From Oscarella lobularis (lineage: Eukaryota; Porifera; Homoscleromorpha; Homosclerophorida; Oscarellidae), in NCBI RefSeq assembly GCF_947507565.1, contig NC_089177.1, positions 1,922,001 through 1,986,000 on the forward strand: a stretch of 64,000 bases of DNA, read 5' to 3'. The notes under the pieces were generated by a model. That model was given only the letters and a program-made list of their open reading frames with translations. It was not told the origin of the DNA and did not search any database. Position 1 is the stretch's first letter. Each line of letters begins with the position of its first letter. The position numbers were made by a program, and so were the translations under genes. Positions 37,301 through 49,489 of the stretch are shown here, piece by piece.

Positions 37301-40300
37301 ATTGCCGTCTTTATCGATTACTTTGGGAGGAAAAGGTGGAAAATACTTCTGATCAAGCATCAGAGTAAACAGACGTGTGTGGGGGCTGTAAAAACAGGAG
37401 ACGCAAAGTAAACGCCCATCCTGAAGAAAGCAAGGAGTGACTTCGAGTCTTTCTCGTACTTTAGATTCCTCCCAGTGACAATAATAAGAACGAGAGCAAC
37501 ATTCCAAATAAAGCAGATGTTCTATGCGATCATCGTCAGTTAAACGATGAAATAACTTCAGAATGTACTGCAGATACACGTCTTGCCACAACGCATTATT
37601 AAGGTTTAAGCAACTGTAGAGATCCTTCAACTCTTCTTTTCTCTTTAGAAATACTGTATTCTTAGTAGCGGACATCCATATTTGCCAGCCATGATTTGGT
37701 ATATCATAAGGTACGCAAAGCGCTGTCACAGACTCGATTCTCACAAAAAAACCAGACACAGTTTCGAAAAGTGGCAAACGTTTCAGATGGTGGACTTCGA
37801 AGGACGGAGAGCCTTTTGAGTCACAATGAGAATTAAAGTATTTGAGGATATGCATCGCCGAACAAGCGCCAATCCCTTGAACGCCCAAGACATTAAAATG
37901 ATAATCAAGAGCTTTGACGATAGAGTCAGGTTCAGAAATTTTGCACGGACGACTCTTGGAAGCCGAGTTGACAAGACTATTTCTCGCAAAACTGACAAGT
38001 TCAGTACCCAGCAACGGTATACCTAACTGTATGAGAACTTTCTCAGAAATGGCGAGCTCTGCAGTATCTCCAACGTTCAGAATCGAATATCCAAGCTGAA
38101 TAGGAACCCGCAAAACATCGCTTCCACTAGTTGCAGGAAGTAGAGGCCAATCTTTAAAATGGTTGATGGCTTCCAAAAATGATTTCTCGTCAGCAATCTC
38201 TGAACCTTCCGTCACGAGATACTCCCAAAAGGTGCGAATCCACTTATCGTCTGGACCGTGATACTGATCAGTTACTTTATCAAGGGTTTTGCTAAAATTC
38301 GAAAAATCAAATAGCGTTGTTTGCCTGAGACGAGAAGAAAGTTCCTGAGGAGATAGACTCCTTACAGCATCCGACTCGAAATTGTACTCTCGAAAAGCAG
38401 ATATGCGGATTGTCTGATGCAGAAACAATTCGCGCCTTTGCGGCATAAGGTTCAAAAAAGCGGACGAGTAAACATAATCATTACTTGAAAAAATTTTGAG
38501 ATTTTCATCGGCAGTTACTAGAAGAGGAAGACCTTCAAGCTTCTCCACGGAAAGAGCCTTTTCGTTGCCATACTCGTCAAACAAAAACTTCAACAGAAAA
38601 TCAACGTATTCAGTTTTCTTAAACACCGTTGCTTCTATTTTCCCGAGTGACAGTTTGCAAGAAGGATTTTGATCGTATTTACAAAGAAAGTCATATACCG
38701 TGGATCGACTCGTCGCTTCAAGTCCACATTTCCCAACCTCTTGCAAGGCACGATAGATGTGCCCGGAAGTCGCAACGACTGGAAATCCAGCTAACAGAAG
38801 TAGCGACTTTAGAACAAAGGCACTACCACGCACGCTTGTGAATCCATCAACCACGTGATGATCAAAGTACAGCGCTGGGCTACCAGCGTGTACATCATAG
38901 GTGTCTGTCTCCCCAAGTTCCTCAAGTGAAAGCCACACATGTGACGCTGTACCAGGAAAGTATTTTTCAATTTCTTTGACCATTTCAAGTCCTCTGGGTT
39001 TTGCACTAAATGGCGTGTGTGCATCCACATCAGTTGATAGAGGTCTGACCTGATCAGACGGCAACGGTCTATTAACCAAAGCAAGAATCGGAGCCTTCGT
39101 TTTGACAAGACATCTGTACAGCTGCTGGGTCAATCGATCCCAGTACAACCCTTTGCTTGAGTATATTGGAAAAAGAGAATGAAACCAGTCAAGTTTTTTT
39201 TCAAATCGTTTCAGAACAGCTTGCAAATCACCGCTTGTGTCTTCTTTGCTAGTTTCACATTTAACGTATTTCTTTGCTTCTTGAAGAAAAGCCGCGTACG
39301 CGGGAGCAATAGTTAGGTCGATAAGACTTTCATTCCATATCTGCCTCTGGTTAAATTTGTCTTCGTCTCTAAAGATATTGCGACGAGCGGAATCTAGTGC
39401 AAAATGTCCGTTCACGTGCACAGGGATAGGAATCGATCTCGGGAGAGGAAGAAAGCAATAAGCTTTTCCGCTTCGCAGAGTTTCGCCTAAAAGAGCAGCG
39501 ATGCCGCCGCGTGGCAGAAGACAAAGGTCGCTCACATCTGAAAAATTCTCCGTAGACTGCTTTCCAATGCACTGGTGAACAAGCCATTTCTTTTGTTCCT
39601 TGTCTTTGGGGCACCCTTCGCCTTTCTTCACATTTAGAGACATTTCATAAGTTACATGAAACATGCTCTGAATTTCGCTTGTTTTCACTCTCTTTAACTC
39701 AGCCATTTTATTAAACATTTTTCTTCTTTTTTGCACTGCAGATGGTTCCAAGCTCGATTCAGCAAAGAACAACTCTTTACGTTGTCCATTCGCTTCAATA
39801 ACGGACAGCTTTATCGAAGTGACAGAATTAAGAAATAGCAAAAGATGAGAAGCGCTTTCTGCAAATTCTGTCAGGAGTTTGCTAATGCTGTTGCTTGTTA
39901 CTACCTTTTTAGAAATTTTGGAACGAACAGCACAGAGTTCATTTCTTAAAGGAAATCGAAAAACAGTACCACCAGAAAGAGATACGCCGTCAAACGCCGT
40001 GTAAAACGTTGCATTCACGTCAGGAAATTTGCGCCAAAATTTTTCCGAAATGTCATACAGCCGACCGGGTCTCTTATCAGTAGCCTTCGGTATAAACCGG
40101 CAGTGAGGATCAAGAACACAGAAAACTTTATCGTCGGAAATAAACGAAGGGCAGTCGGTTAGATGGTAAACCGAATTAAACCCAATACCATACTGCCCAG
40201 TCTTAGAAGGATCCGATCGCTTGCTGCCTTCTCCAATGTTCTGAATTCCTTTTAGGTCTGACTTTGAGAAAGGACGATCATTATAGGCCAAAAGAGCAGG

Positions 40301-43300
40301 CCCTTGCAACTCTTTCCAATTATTGCTAAACACTGTCTCAGTTCGATGACTGCGCTTGTCTAATACAAGATGGAGGGTCGATGCCTGTGCATCATCCGCA
40401 TTCTGCACAAGTTCCTTGAGAATTTGCACTCCCCAAGGATAGGCATCTATAATGTTCTCCAAACGAAGAGTTAACGGCTCGTGCTGACCGAACTCCCGAC
40501 CAGGAAATTCCTCTGAATGATCGTCGAGAAATCTTGTCCTGACAAGTTCTACCCCCAATTCAACTAGCACTGTTCCGGTGAGAGTATAATTTTCGTGAAC
40601 GTAGATTGTCTTTTCTTCATCCTCTGGGTCTCGATTCCACAAAACATCGGCGTACGTCAACTGCGAAGCAGGAAGCAGGCGTAGATCTTCTGAAATAAGA
40701 GGCACTTCTCCCTCGCCTCTTTGCTTTTTTCGCCATTCTTTATCCTCTACAAAAGCTAATCTTTGCAGAAAAGAGAATGCAATCCGTGTTTCCTTGGTAG
40801 TCAACTGCTGCCCTTTTTTGTCCATTTTCATTTCAGTCAGAGCCCATAAGAAATCGACTTTAGTAAATTTCCCGCGAACACCACATTTGAGCAATAATTC
40901 GCGAACGTCATAAAGATCAGATGGGACAGGATAGAGATACAGTGACAATCCTTCGCCACTCCAATTGAAGGACAGTTGTGACGGCATGACAAGGATGTTC
41001 CCTACTAAAACCCATCGGTGTCGCTCGAAAGCTGCAAAATCTATAATGTCTCCTTCTTCTATGCGTTTGTCCATTTCTCTGTAAATAGCATACACAAGCT
41101 TCTTCAGACTACGCGATACTTCGGCTGTTTTAGCAACGCAGTTGAGAGCAACTTTCAGCTGCCGTAGTATCAAAGGAAAAGGAGGGCGATTTATCCCCAA
41201 AAGAGGCAAAACCGACGCACACCGACTCTTCAAGTCTCTGTATGATAACGACAAAATAATTCCCTGCGAACCAGCAAGCTGCAGCGACTCTTCGTAGAAA
41301 ACGGATTTGGCAGACGCAGCGACGAGGTTGGAGGATAGATTATGACTTGCATACCAGAACGAGAGAGGATACTCTTTCGGGCGGTTAAGTACCGGCAAAA
41401 ACGCAATAGACCGGATCTCTGCAGTTTTTTCAGGACTGCAAAGTATTCGTCTCTCACAAGCCAGATTTTCCATGAGTGCTGTGATAGCCTTAACACGCTG
41501 TAAAACGTTTTTGCTGTCAGTCAAGTGCTGCACGCTCTTCATCCTTTCTGTAACGTCCTGCCAGTCTAAAGACTGGCTCGTCTTCATTCCAAGTTGCTCT
41601 AAAATATGAAGAGTCGTGTAATTCTGGTACCTTTCTTGAAAAGGAAATCGGCTGTCCTCGACACTAAACAAATCCGCAGCAAGACCTTCTTGCTTAATTA
41701 GCAAAGAAGGACGCCGGAAAATAGTCCCTTCTGGTGAACAAGGAACGAAATCTAATTTTTTCAAGATGGAACGCAAATTCGGATTAGTGCAAGCCAAATT
41801 TAATATTCCGTGGATTAGTTCGTCTCTTCGTGATGGCGTCAACGAAGTCAACGAACGTAAGAGAAATTTTTCAGCAAATCGCTTAACACATAGCGTTCTT
41901 TCGCTCAAGTAAGTCGCATTGGCGTCTCGAAGTCCTTTAACGACATGAGAGCATTCAGCAGGAATTTTCACATAATTAGAACAAATGCTTTCCGTTAGTT
42001 CCTCTGCGTGAGGAAGTGATGCCACGTCGTCAGACAGCAACAGAGCGTCCATAAGAGAAATCCACTTTGTGCGAGTCACGTGCATCAGATATGGCTTCCG
42101 CTCAACTACCGCTTTGTAAAAATTTGAAGCGAGTTCTCCCCACATCTGCAAAGGCGACTGAACGCAAGGCCACAAACGGTAATAATTCTCCACCTCAAAA
42201 CCCTGCTCAAGTAATGACGTTACAACTTTAAACATGGTCAGCGTCGCCTCCAAAACCGCATCCTTGATAAGCACGTGATTCCACTGAGCATCTGAGTCTT
42301 TTCTGGTGGCATCGTCTGACAAAGTTGATTCCGTGTCGTACCACCACAAACCTCGTCGGTTAGAAAGAACAGAAAAAAATCCGTTAACATGAAACGGTAG
42401 CCCAGAGTCAACCGAAAGCGGTAGAAAGCAAAAGACTTCTCCCTTAATAGGAATGGGAATTTTCATCCCGTCTGAAGACAATTTAGACGCAACTCCTGCA
42501 AAAGGCAAAAGACCCAACTTTTTTCCAATCGGTGATTTAGCCAACTTCAGGCACTGGTTCTGACCCACGGCCGAACAGACAAGCCAACGTTCGCTTTCAT
42601 TGATTTCACGCTTCACGTCGGTGAAACTTACCGAGACAATACACGAGGACGAACACGAGGACGGCACTCTTCCTCGCGTAATTAAATGAGAACAAGCTTC
42701 CAATAGATTCGACTGACCAAATGTCGGTAATGACATTCCCTCTTCTTTAGCCTTCACTTCAAACACGAGCTTTTTCTCGTTCGGTGAAGACGAGTCCTTT
42801 TTAAGAATGTAGACTTTGACTTGACGTACGTGATTAAGAAAGAGCATAATTTTAACGGCAACTTGTCTCAGGGCGTTCAGAGCCTCGGCAATGTTCCGCT
42901 CGCCGTACGGTTCGCTTTTGATTTCACTCACTGCAGCCTGATGTTTGGTACGCAACGGCAATCGAAAGAGGGTGCCGTCGAACGGTTTCCTGTCTTTTAC
43001 ACTGCATCCGAACATACCCTCGTACGGCTGGAACTGATCTGGAAAGCGTTTAGCAATAGGAATATCAACGAAATCCATTTTTACGCCTGGCTTCGATTTA
43101 TCTCGAATGTGGTTGCCAAGATGATGACCATGCGGGTCGAATATGACGACAAAATTGCGACTCACAAAGCTTGGAACGTCCGTCAAATGATAGACTGATG
43201 TAAAGCCCAGTCCAAATCGACCGATTTTATTTAGGTCCGCTTCTTTCGTCCGACCCGCCAACTTAGCTATGTTTGCAAAGTCTGCGTCGGTGAATGTCGC

Positions 43301-46300
43301 GTTGTTGTATGCCCACAAGGAAGGTCCCTGACAAAGTTTCATATCAGGAGAGAGAAGAGAGGATGTCTTTCCGTCGCGCCAATCTATTAACAGTGACACC
43401 TCCGTCGCTCCGGCATCGTCCGCATTTTGAATAAGTTCTTTAAAAATACCAGCGTCGTCTTTATATTCTCTTAGAATATTGCTGAGTCTGAGAGTCAGCG
43501 ATTCGTGAGGTCCGAGCTGCTCAAATTCGACAGGTTCCGACGGAGCCAAACGATTTGAAAGAGACGGGACACCCAACTTGTATGCGGTGTCATGAGTTAT
43601 TTTTCTGTGAATGACTTTGTGCTCCCTAGCGGTGCTATTCTCGCTAGATCGAAGCCATTCAGCATCACAATACATGAGTTCCGAGCAGGGCTGCAAATCT
43701 AGCTTCAACAGATTATCCACAGGAACGAGAATCTGTTCACGAAGATGGCGAGGAAGCACCGAATCGCCTTCCGTTACCCAGTTCAGAATTTGAACTGCCA
43801 GATCCAAGTCAAGAGAAAAGTTCACCCTGCCTTCACTGAACCCAAAGCTATAAGCATCTCTCATTTCTTTGAGGACACTAAGCACGTCTGACTGATTGAA
43901 TTCCGGCTTGATTCCTAAGGCTGACGGCAAGTCAGGTAAAGCCAAATGAGGAAGCTGTTTGTGGTCGACTTTAAACAGCCACGGCTCCAGTGAGCCACGA
44001 AAGAGGCATGACTGAGCTAGCCGCTGACGCTTAACAAAGCCCAAAGTGTCATTGATCCACACAAAGGGAGCATTTCCGAATCGTTTAGTTATTTCTTGTT
44101 TGAGTGATGGAAAGTCCCAGTACAGAGAAGCAAAGCTAGACAGTAAGTCAAAAAAAATTTCCATCATGTCACTAAATTTCTGGCAGCAAGAACTCTGGTT
44201 ACTACGATAGCAATCAATCGCCATTTCCCAGTGAGTAACGACGTCGTTTATAGTTGGCAATCGAAATCCTAGCATGGGAAATAAATCTCTGGTAGATACA
44301 GTGCCACCTTTTATTATCTGAGCACTGCTTCCAACAAGGCATGACAGCTTTTCGAGTGACACAGCCATGACGTCAAAGGTGCAAACAACACTTGTTGGAA
44401 TCGAAGTGATTGAGCGAGCTTTCCACGGCATAATAAAAGAAGGATAGCTATCTGGAGCTTTGTACTCTATTGGACACCAAGCTAGGCGTTTTAATTCTGC
44501 CTGAGCAGTGGACCAAGACTGCGCACCTCTTCTCAAGACCCGCTCACGCAGCAAGCTTCTTGCCCATTCATAAGAAGATAGCAGTTGAAGCAGTGCCGCG
44601 CCTTTCGCCAACCTTCCCTTCGATGCCTCTTTCGAGGCCTCCTCAGCGATATCAACTAGCTCACCAGCAGTAATCGAACTCAGTTCACGAAAAGATACGA
44701 CGGAAGCAAGGAGTCTTCCGTACCTTGTATCTGCTTTAAAAATTTCGTCCGGAAATAATGGCTTTCCCGCGAACAGTTTCAAAAGCAAATTAAGCGGCTT
44801 AAATAAATGACAGGGTTTCTTCACAGTTCCATCGGAAACCGGCACAAATGCCAAATTTGCCATTAGCTTTTTTGTGTAAGACTCAAGTAGATGGCTGTTA
44901 TCAAGTAGGTAAGTTATTATGACCGTTTTATCTTCGATTGAATAACTTTGGAAATCGGGAAACACAACAGTCTGCAGCAGTTTCGAAAACGAAAATCGTG
45001 TAATACGTGACTCTGAAACGTACTGAAGAACGGTAGATTCTTCGTGAGACGGATACGCTAGCAGATCGGACACAATAGGAAGATCGTGTTGAAGCTCCTG
45101 AGGAACAAATCGATTGCATCTGTTCAGGCTGACACGGATGTTTGACCCGTAAAGACAGAATAAAGGTAAGTGATACAACGCCTTCATCTGCAAATGGGTT
45201 CTAGGCAGATCACTGCCAATTACTTGACAAAGAAGAGACAGCATCTTTAGGCTTTCATCATTTGACCAGTTGCAAAACGCTGTCTTCACTGGCAGCTGTG
45301 AAACGCACGTCAAAACCTTCATAGGAGTCCAAACAAACTCAGTTATATCAGCATTTGAGATAATGTAGTCGGGACAGTTATTAAGTACAATGCATCCCGC
45401 TTTTGTTAACCCAGAAGCCAAAGATGGCGCCAAAGAAACATACGGCGCAGACTTGTGGTAAACGAAAATGAGGTTTTTCTGGTAGACGAGCTTAGCCATT
45501 CTTGTGCAGCTGCTGTAGGGCAGAATTGTGCAACCGACCATCTTTTTCATGTAGCTGCGGTGGTTCTTCAGCCATCCCCAAACCTTTTCCACCCATTCTT
45601 TGCTAGGCTGACCATGCTTTCCGGGACTCCAGTTAACAGTAGCCTGTGATTCGTGAAACCACGAACGTTCTACTACCGTTCGTAGCAAGCTAGGTACATG
45701 CTCAGGCTGGAGATGCTTTAGGAGTAATGTACTGCAACAATTTTTCGATTTAAGCATTTTCAACAGTTTCGGACCAATGGTCATGTCAAGAAACTTGCTT
45801 TCCAATCCAGGAAACAGAGAAGAAGGACAGTCAGCATCTGGAATATATATGCACTCTTGATTCCAGTAGAAGCCGACTTGAAACTCAGAAAATGACTTAT
45901 CTTCAAGCGGCAAAAGACATAAACCGGCCATTTCTCTGTATGCCTCGTCTTCCAAAGCAAAACACAAAAGGCTCAGTTTCTCGTCTCGGCTCAGACTCAG
46001 GTAATGCACACTTTCCTTTAACGCAGATCGTACAAACCTGGAGTCAAATCTCTTATAAGGAGCTGAGACGAATTTTAAACCTGCAACTACGTTTTCAGGA
46101 GCCAAAACTACTGACTTTTCAATAGCAATCATTTCTTTCACAGCCGTCACCTCATCTTGGCTGCAATGCAGAGAAGGGCTTATAATCGCATCGGAGAGAC
46201 AAACCCACTTGCCCCCTTGAGCGTCTGTCCAGAGAACGTTGCAACGGAGCAACGAAAAAAGCAACCTTGAAAGCACGTTCTTTTTCCAGTGAAATTTTAC

Positions 46301-47889
46301 ACTGTCCGGCTCAGGCCAAGCTTGGTATACGCTACGCGGTTCGAACTGACGAGAGACAGCTTCGGTAATCAAGAGAAGGTAAGCAGGAACAACGAGATGC
46401 TCAAGCAGCAAGTAGTTCCATTTGGCTTTCGTATCAGACTTTCTGTCCTCAGCTGGCCACTTCAGACTTCGCCTGTTATTGGCTACGCTAAATGATCCGT
46501 GAACATGAACAGGTAATCCAGTGTTGCTGTCATCATCGTCACTGGGAGGAAGAGGCAGAAAGCAAAATACTCGACCCAAGTTAGTAGCTTGCTCTGTCAA
46601 CGGTTCTAGCGGAAGAGCCAGTCCCACCCACGGTAGCTGCTTCAGTTCAGCGGCAATTTCTGCAACTTGATCATTATTATGAGAGACGTAGTGCACAACA
46701 AACCACTGTTGCGTTACCGGAGCCAGTCCACGGCCACAGCAAGTCACACCCGCTTCAAAGGTCTTTTGCACGACGGCTATGCCTTGTATAAGACCATTTT
46801 CGATGCTCTTTCTGGCTTCAAAGACGCCTTGCTTTGTTGCGTCGTTGATCACGACGCTGAATATTTCTTCGGGATCTTTGGCTGCAGGCGTCCACTCTAA
46901 AATCTTGATGGATGCAACCGATTTTAGAAACAGCGGAACAAGATGTGCGTCCGCTTTGAAAGACTCGAATAGCTCGCGAATGGTTATCGGAGAGTGACAG
47001 CTCTTGCTCAGATCAGACGATTGGCCATCAGTGCGCAGAGGAAAGCGGAAGAGTGTGCCATTGTAGAATTCATCTGACACACTGCAGTTGAGAACATTGA
47101 ACGGAGCAAATTGATCCGGATAGGCATAGGCGTCTTTGAACTCGTAGCTTCGGCCACTCTTGCCCTCATACACATACTTTTCGTGAGGATCAAAAAATCC
47201 GATCGTGTCACCGCTAACCACGCTGGGTAGGTCTAGGGAAGAAGTATAACTATTAGCCATAAGAATATTTACAGTACCCTACCAGTCAAGTGATAAACGG
47301 AATTGAAGCCTATTCCAAAGCGGCCCACTTTCATGGGATCTTTCTCTTTCACGCTCTGATAGGGCTTCTGAATTCCTTCCCAGTCTTTTTCATCAAAGAC
47401 AGCGTTGTTCTGAGCGTAGAGTGCCGGTCCTTGGAATTGCTTCATCCTAGGGTTGAGCAGCGTCTCCTTGCCGTACGCATCTGGCCTTGCGTCGAGGAGA
47501 AACTGAACTTCTGTTGCACCAGCATCGTCAGCATTCTGAATGAGCTCCTGAATAAAGAAAGACGCATTTCTAACTCAAAGACAATAAACAAACGCGATTA
47601 TTACTTTGAGGATTTGGCCTCCTTCGGGGTATCTCTCAAGGATATCCTTCAACAGCTTACTAAGAGGAGGCGTACTTTGGCCAAAAGAGCGCCCACTTTT
47701 GCTCGGCGATAACGAAGAAGACGCACCTAGCAATAGAGCGTTTGCTGCTGAAACCGAAAAGCAGTCCAGGTCGGCGTTCGAACAAAGGTGAAAGTGAAGA
47801 TCGAAGCGTACAGTACGTGCCAGGAAACGGAACGGCTATTAGGCCTACTACAGTGAACTCCTACCTTCGTGACGGCGCGGAGTGGCCAT
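34304..47889 (-). CDS. SACS: sacsin A (HSP90-like repeats, J domain, HEPN)
   Basis: Exons (minus strand) 47889-47865, 47726-47605, 47547-47283 and 47232-34304 give 4446 residues. The last exon is 12,929 bp. An ATG at 47260 lies in intron 3 and is not the start. Seen: a short Ser-rich leader; three sacsin-type HSP90-like ATPase modules with the N-box ([27 protein letters not shown]) near residues 50, 1398 and 2411, and glycine loops [18 protein letters not shown] and GQYGIGFNS; a J domain near 4185-4245 with HPD (WHPDK); and a C-terminal HEPN domain (about 4305-4440). This is the sacsin order, but with no N-terminal ubiquitin-like domain. Sacsin is a giant co-chaperone linked to Hsp70, the proteasome and intermediate filaments/mitochondria. 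All introns of this copy are GT-AG. Confidence 0.95.
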
Positions 47890-49305
47890 AACCCGTAGAA
47901 AGTTGTCTCCCGATTCCACGAGGCGATTTGGTGACGATGATCACGAGTGGTCGAGTGCGCTGGTCATGTGTTCTCACACCACGTGACAGGAAGACGGAAA
48001 AGCTGGCGAACCTGGAAAACAATTCATGGTCTAGATATCGTTTCGTTTGTCTAAATAGATAACTGTCTGGTTTCATAACTTCGACTTCGCTTCGATTGCC
48101 TGTGCAGTACAGTTGGCTAGAGTACAGCAGTGAATAAATTTTTTTGGGGGGGAGTGACGAGAGCCACCCACAACAAACAGGAAAACACCCGTCGTTTGTA
48201 TAAAATCAACGCTAGATCGTCTATGCTAGTACGTCTTCTGTGCAACGGTACATGAGAACCACAAGGCATCCCTGGACCCAGACAATAAGCACCAGGATGC
48301 CCCCAGACGGCTCCAGACAAATTAATCAAACGCGTGCTTCCATGTGGCAATGCAAGCATGCGCACAAAATCGTTGCATTGATTACAGAGAATACGTCTGC
48401 TGGACGCACTGGCAGATTGTAAAAGACATGACCCTTCCTGGTCATACAGCTTTACATTATAATTACGTTTTAGCCTTAGAGTCAAACTAAAGTGCAACTG
48501 AACTGTCTTACTCAAGATCAAGTTCGTAACCCTGCACGAAAAGTGTCATGATCTCAATTTACTACGGACAAGAAGAGTCAATCAAGTCTTTGCCAAATTA
48601 CCGTTCTCGACGTCTTATGTAACAGGTCACGGTGAAAGTTTTTAGAGCTGTCGTACACGCCACAACGGCGCTTCTTATAATCTTATTCAATGTCCGTCTG
48701 TGCAGATATCGATAGCCGCCTACCTCAAGCAAAATGTAGCATCAACTCGTTCGTTCAGCCTGAATAGAGAGCCGTGTTCAGACCGACTGTTCTGAACGAA
48801 AGAGCGAGAAAAGCAACCAGGGAACAAAGAGGCGTTTTGCTAACTAACGCGCGCTACTAGACCCTGGTCGCGTGGGTCGACACACGGATAATCGACATGG
48901 GTCGACATACGGTGTACTGTAGTGTGGCCTCTAACGTGTTTACCGCGCATAAAGATCATCCGCTTTAGATAGAGCACACCTTTGAAAACTCAGACTAGAA
49001 AGTAAAAAATTCAAAAATCTACAATCTATTTGTTACAGAATGCCTTTGCCTAACATGGCATTTTTGAGCAGAACAATCATTTCCTGATTACCGGCTACAT
49101 CGAAAGGGAACTTTTCTGTTCATAAGCGCGCGCTAGTTTGGGATAATAATTAGACCGAACGTTACAGGCGTTCCATAACGGGAATCGCATCTGCTACTCG
49201 GCGAATGCATAGAAGATAGATGAAAGTATTTTTTGAGCGTGTTTTATTTTTTTGATATTTTAGACCCTGGTCTACACTGTACGGATATTGACTACTAACT
49301 ACTGT
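47890..49305. other. intergenic region between sacsin A and sacsin B
   Basis: About 1.4 kb with the sacsin A promoter at its left end. It contains a poly-G/T tract near 48138-48155 and ggtcgacacacggataatcg-type short repeats near 48870-48915. A 134-codon open frame on the minus strand (48521-48117) has no recognisable domain. No gene is supported. Confidence 0.5.
47980..47985. promoter_or_regulatory. CACGTG E-box upstream of sacsin A
   Basis: On the minus strand, TGTCACGTGG lies about 91-96 bp before the sacsin A ATG. Sacsin B has TGTCACGTGATG at the equivalent place, within partly conserved upstream DNA that also shares ggtgacgat and atcacga. Confidence 0.4.
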
Positions 49306-49489
49306 AATAGTAAGACAGAACTACAAATACATGTAAACAAATACATCTAAACAAAAAAATTCCTACGATAAGAATAAAAACAAAAACAAAGTACAAACAA
49401 TATCCAAACAATCATGCACGCGTGCTAATATATATTTTCCGGGCGAATTAGAACAAAATTCAGTTTTACAAACACTTACACGCACGCAA
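49306..49489. repeat. 3' flank shared by the two sacsin genes, copy B
   Basis: Pairs with 34134-34303. It contains a duplicated tacatgtaaacaa / tacatctaaacaa stretch near 49327-49355 that is single in copy A. Confidence 0.85.

Noticed and set aside
47233-47260. ATG at 47260 as the start of sacsin A
   Set aside because: It lies in a 50-bp intron. The frame-consistent upstream exons encode the first half of the HSP90-like ATPase module, and the same holds for sacsin B at 62461.
48117-48521. 134-codon minus-strand open frame upstream of sacsin A
   Set aside because: No recognisable family; it runs into a poly-G/T tract and has no supported splice partner. It could be an exon of an unknown gene, but the sequence does not show it.
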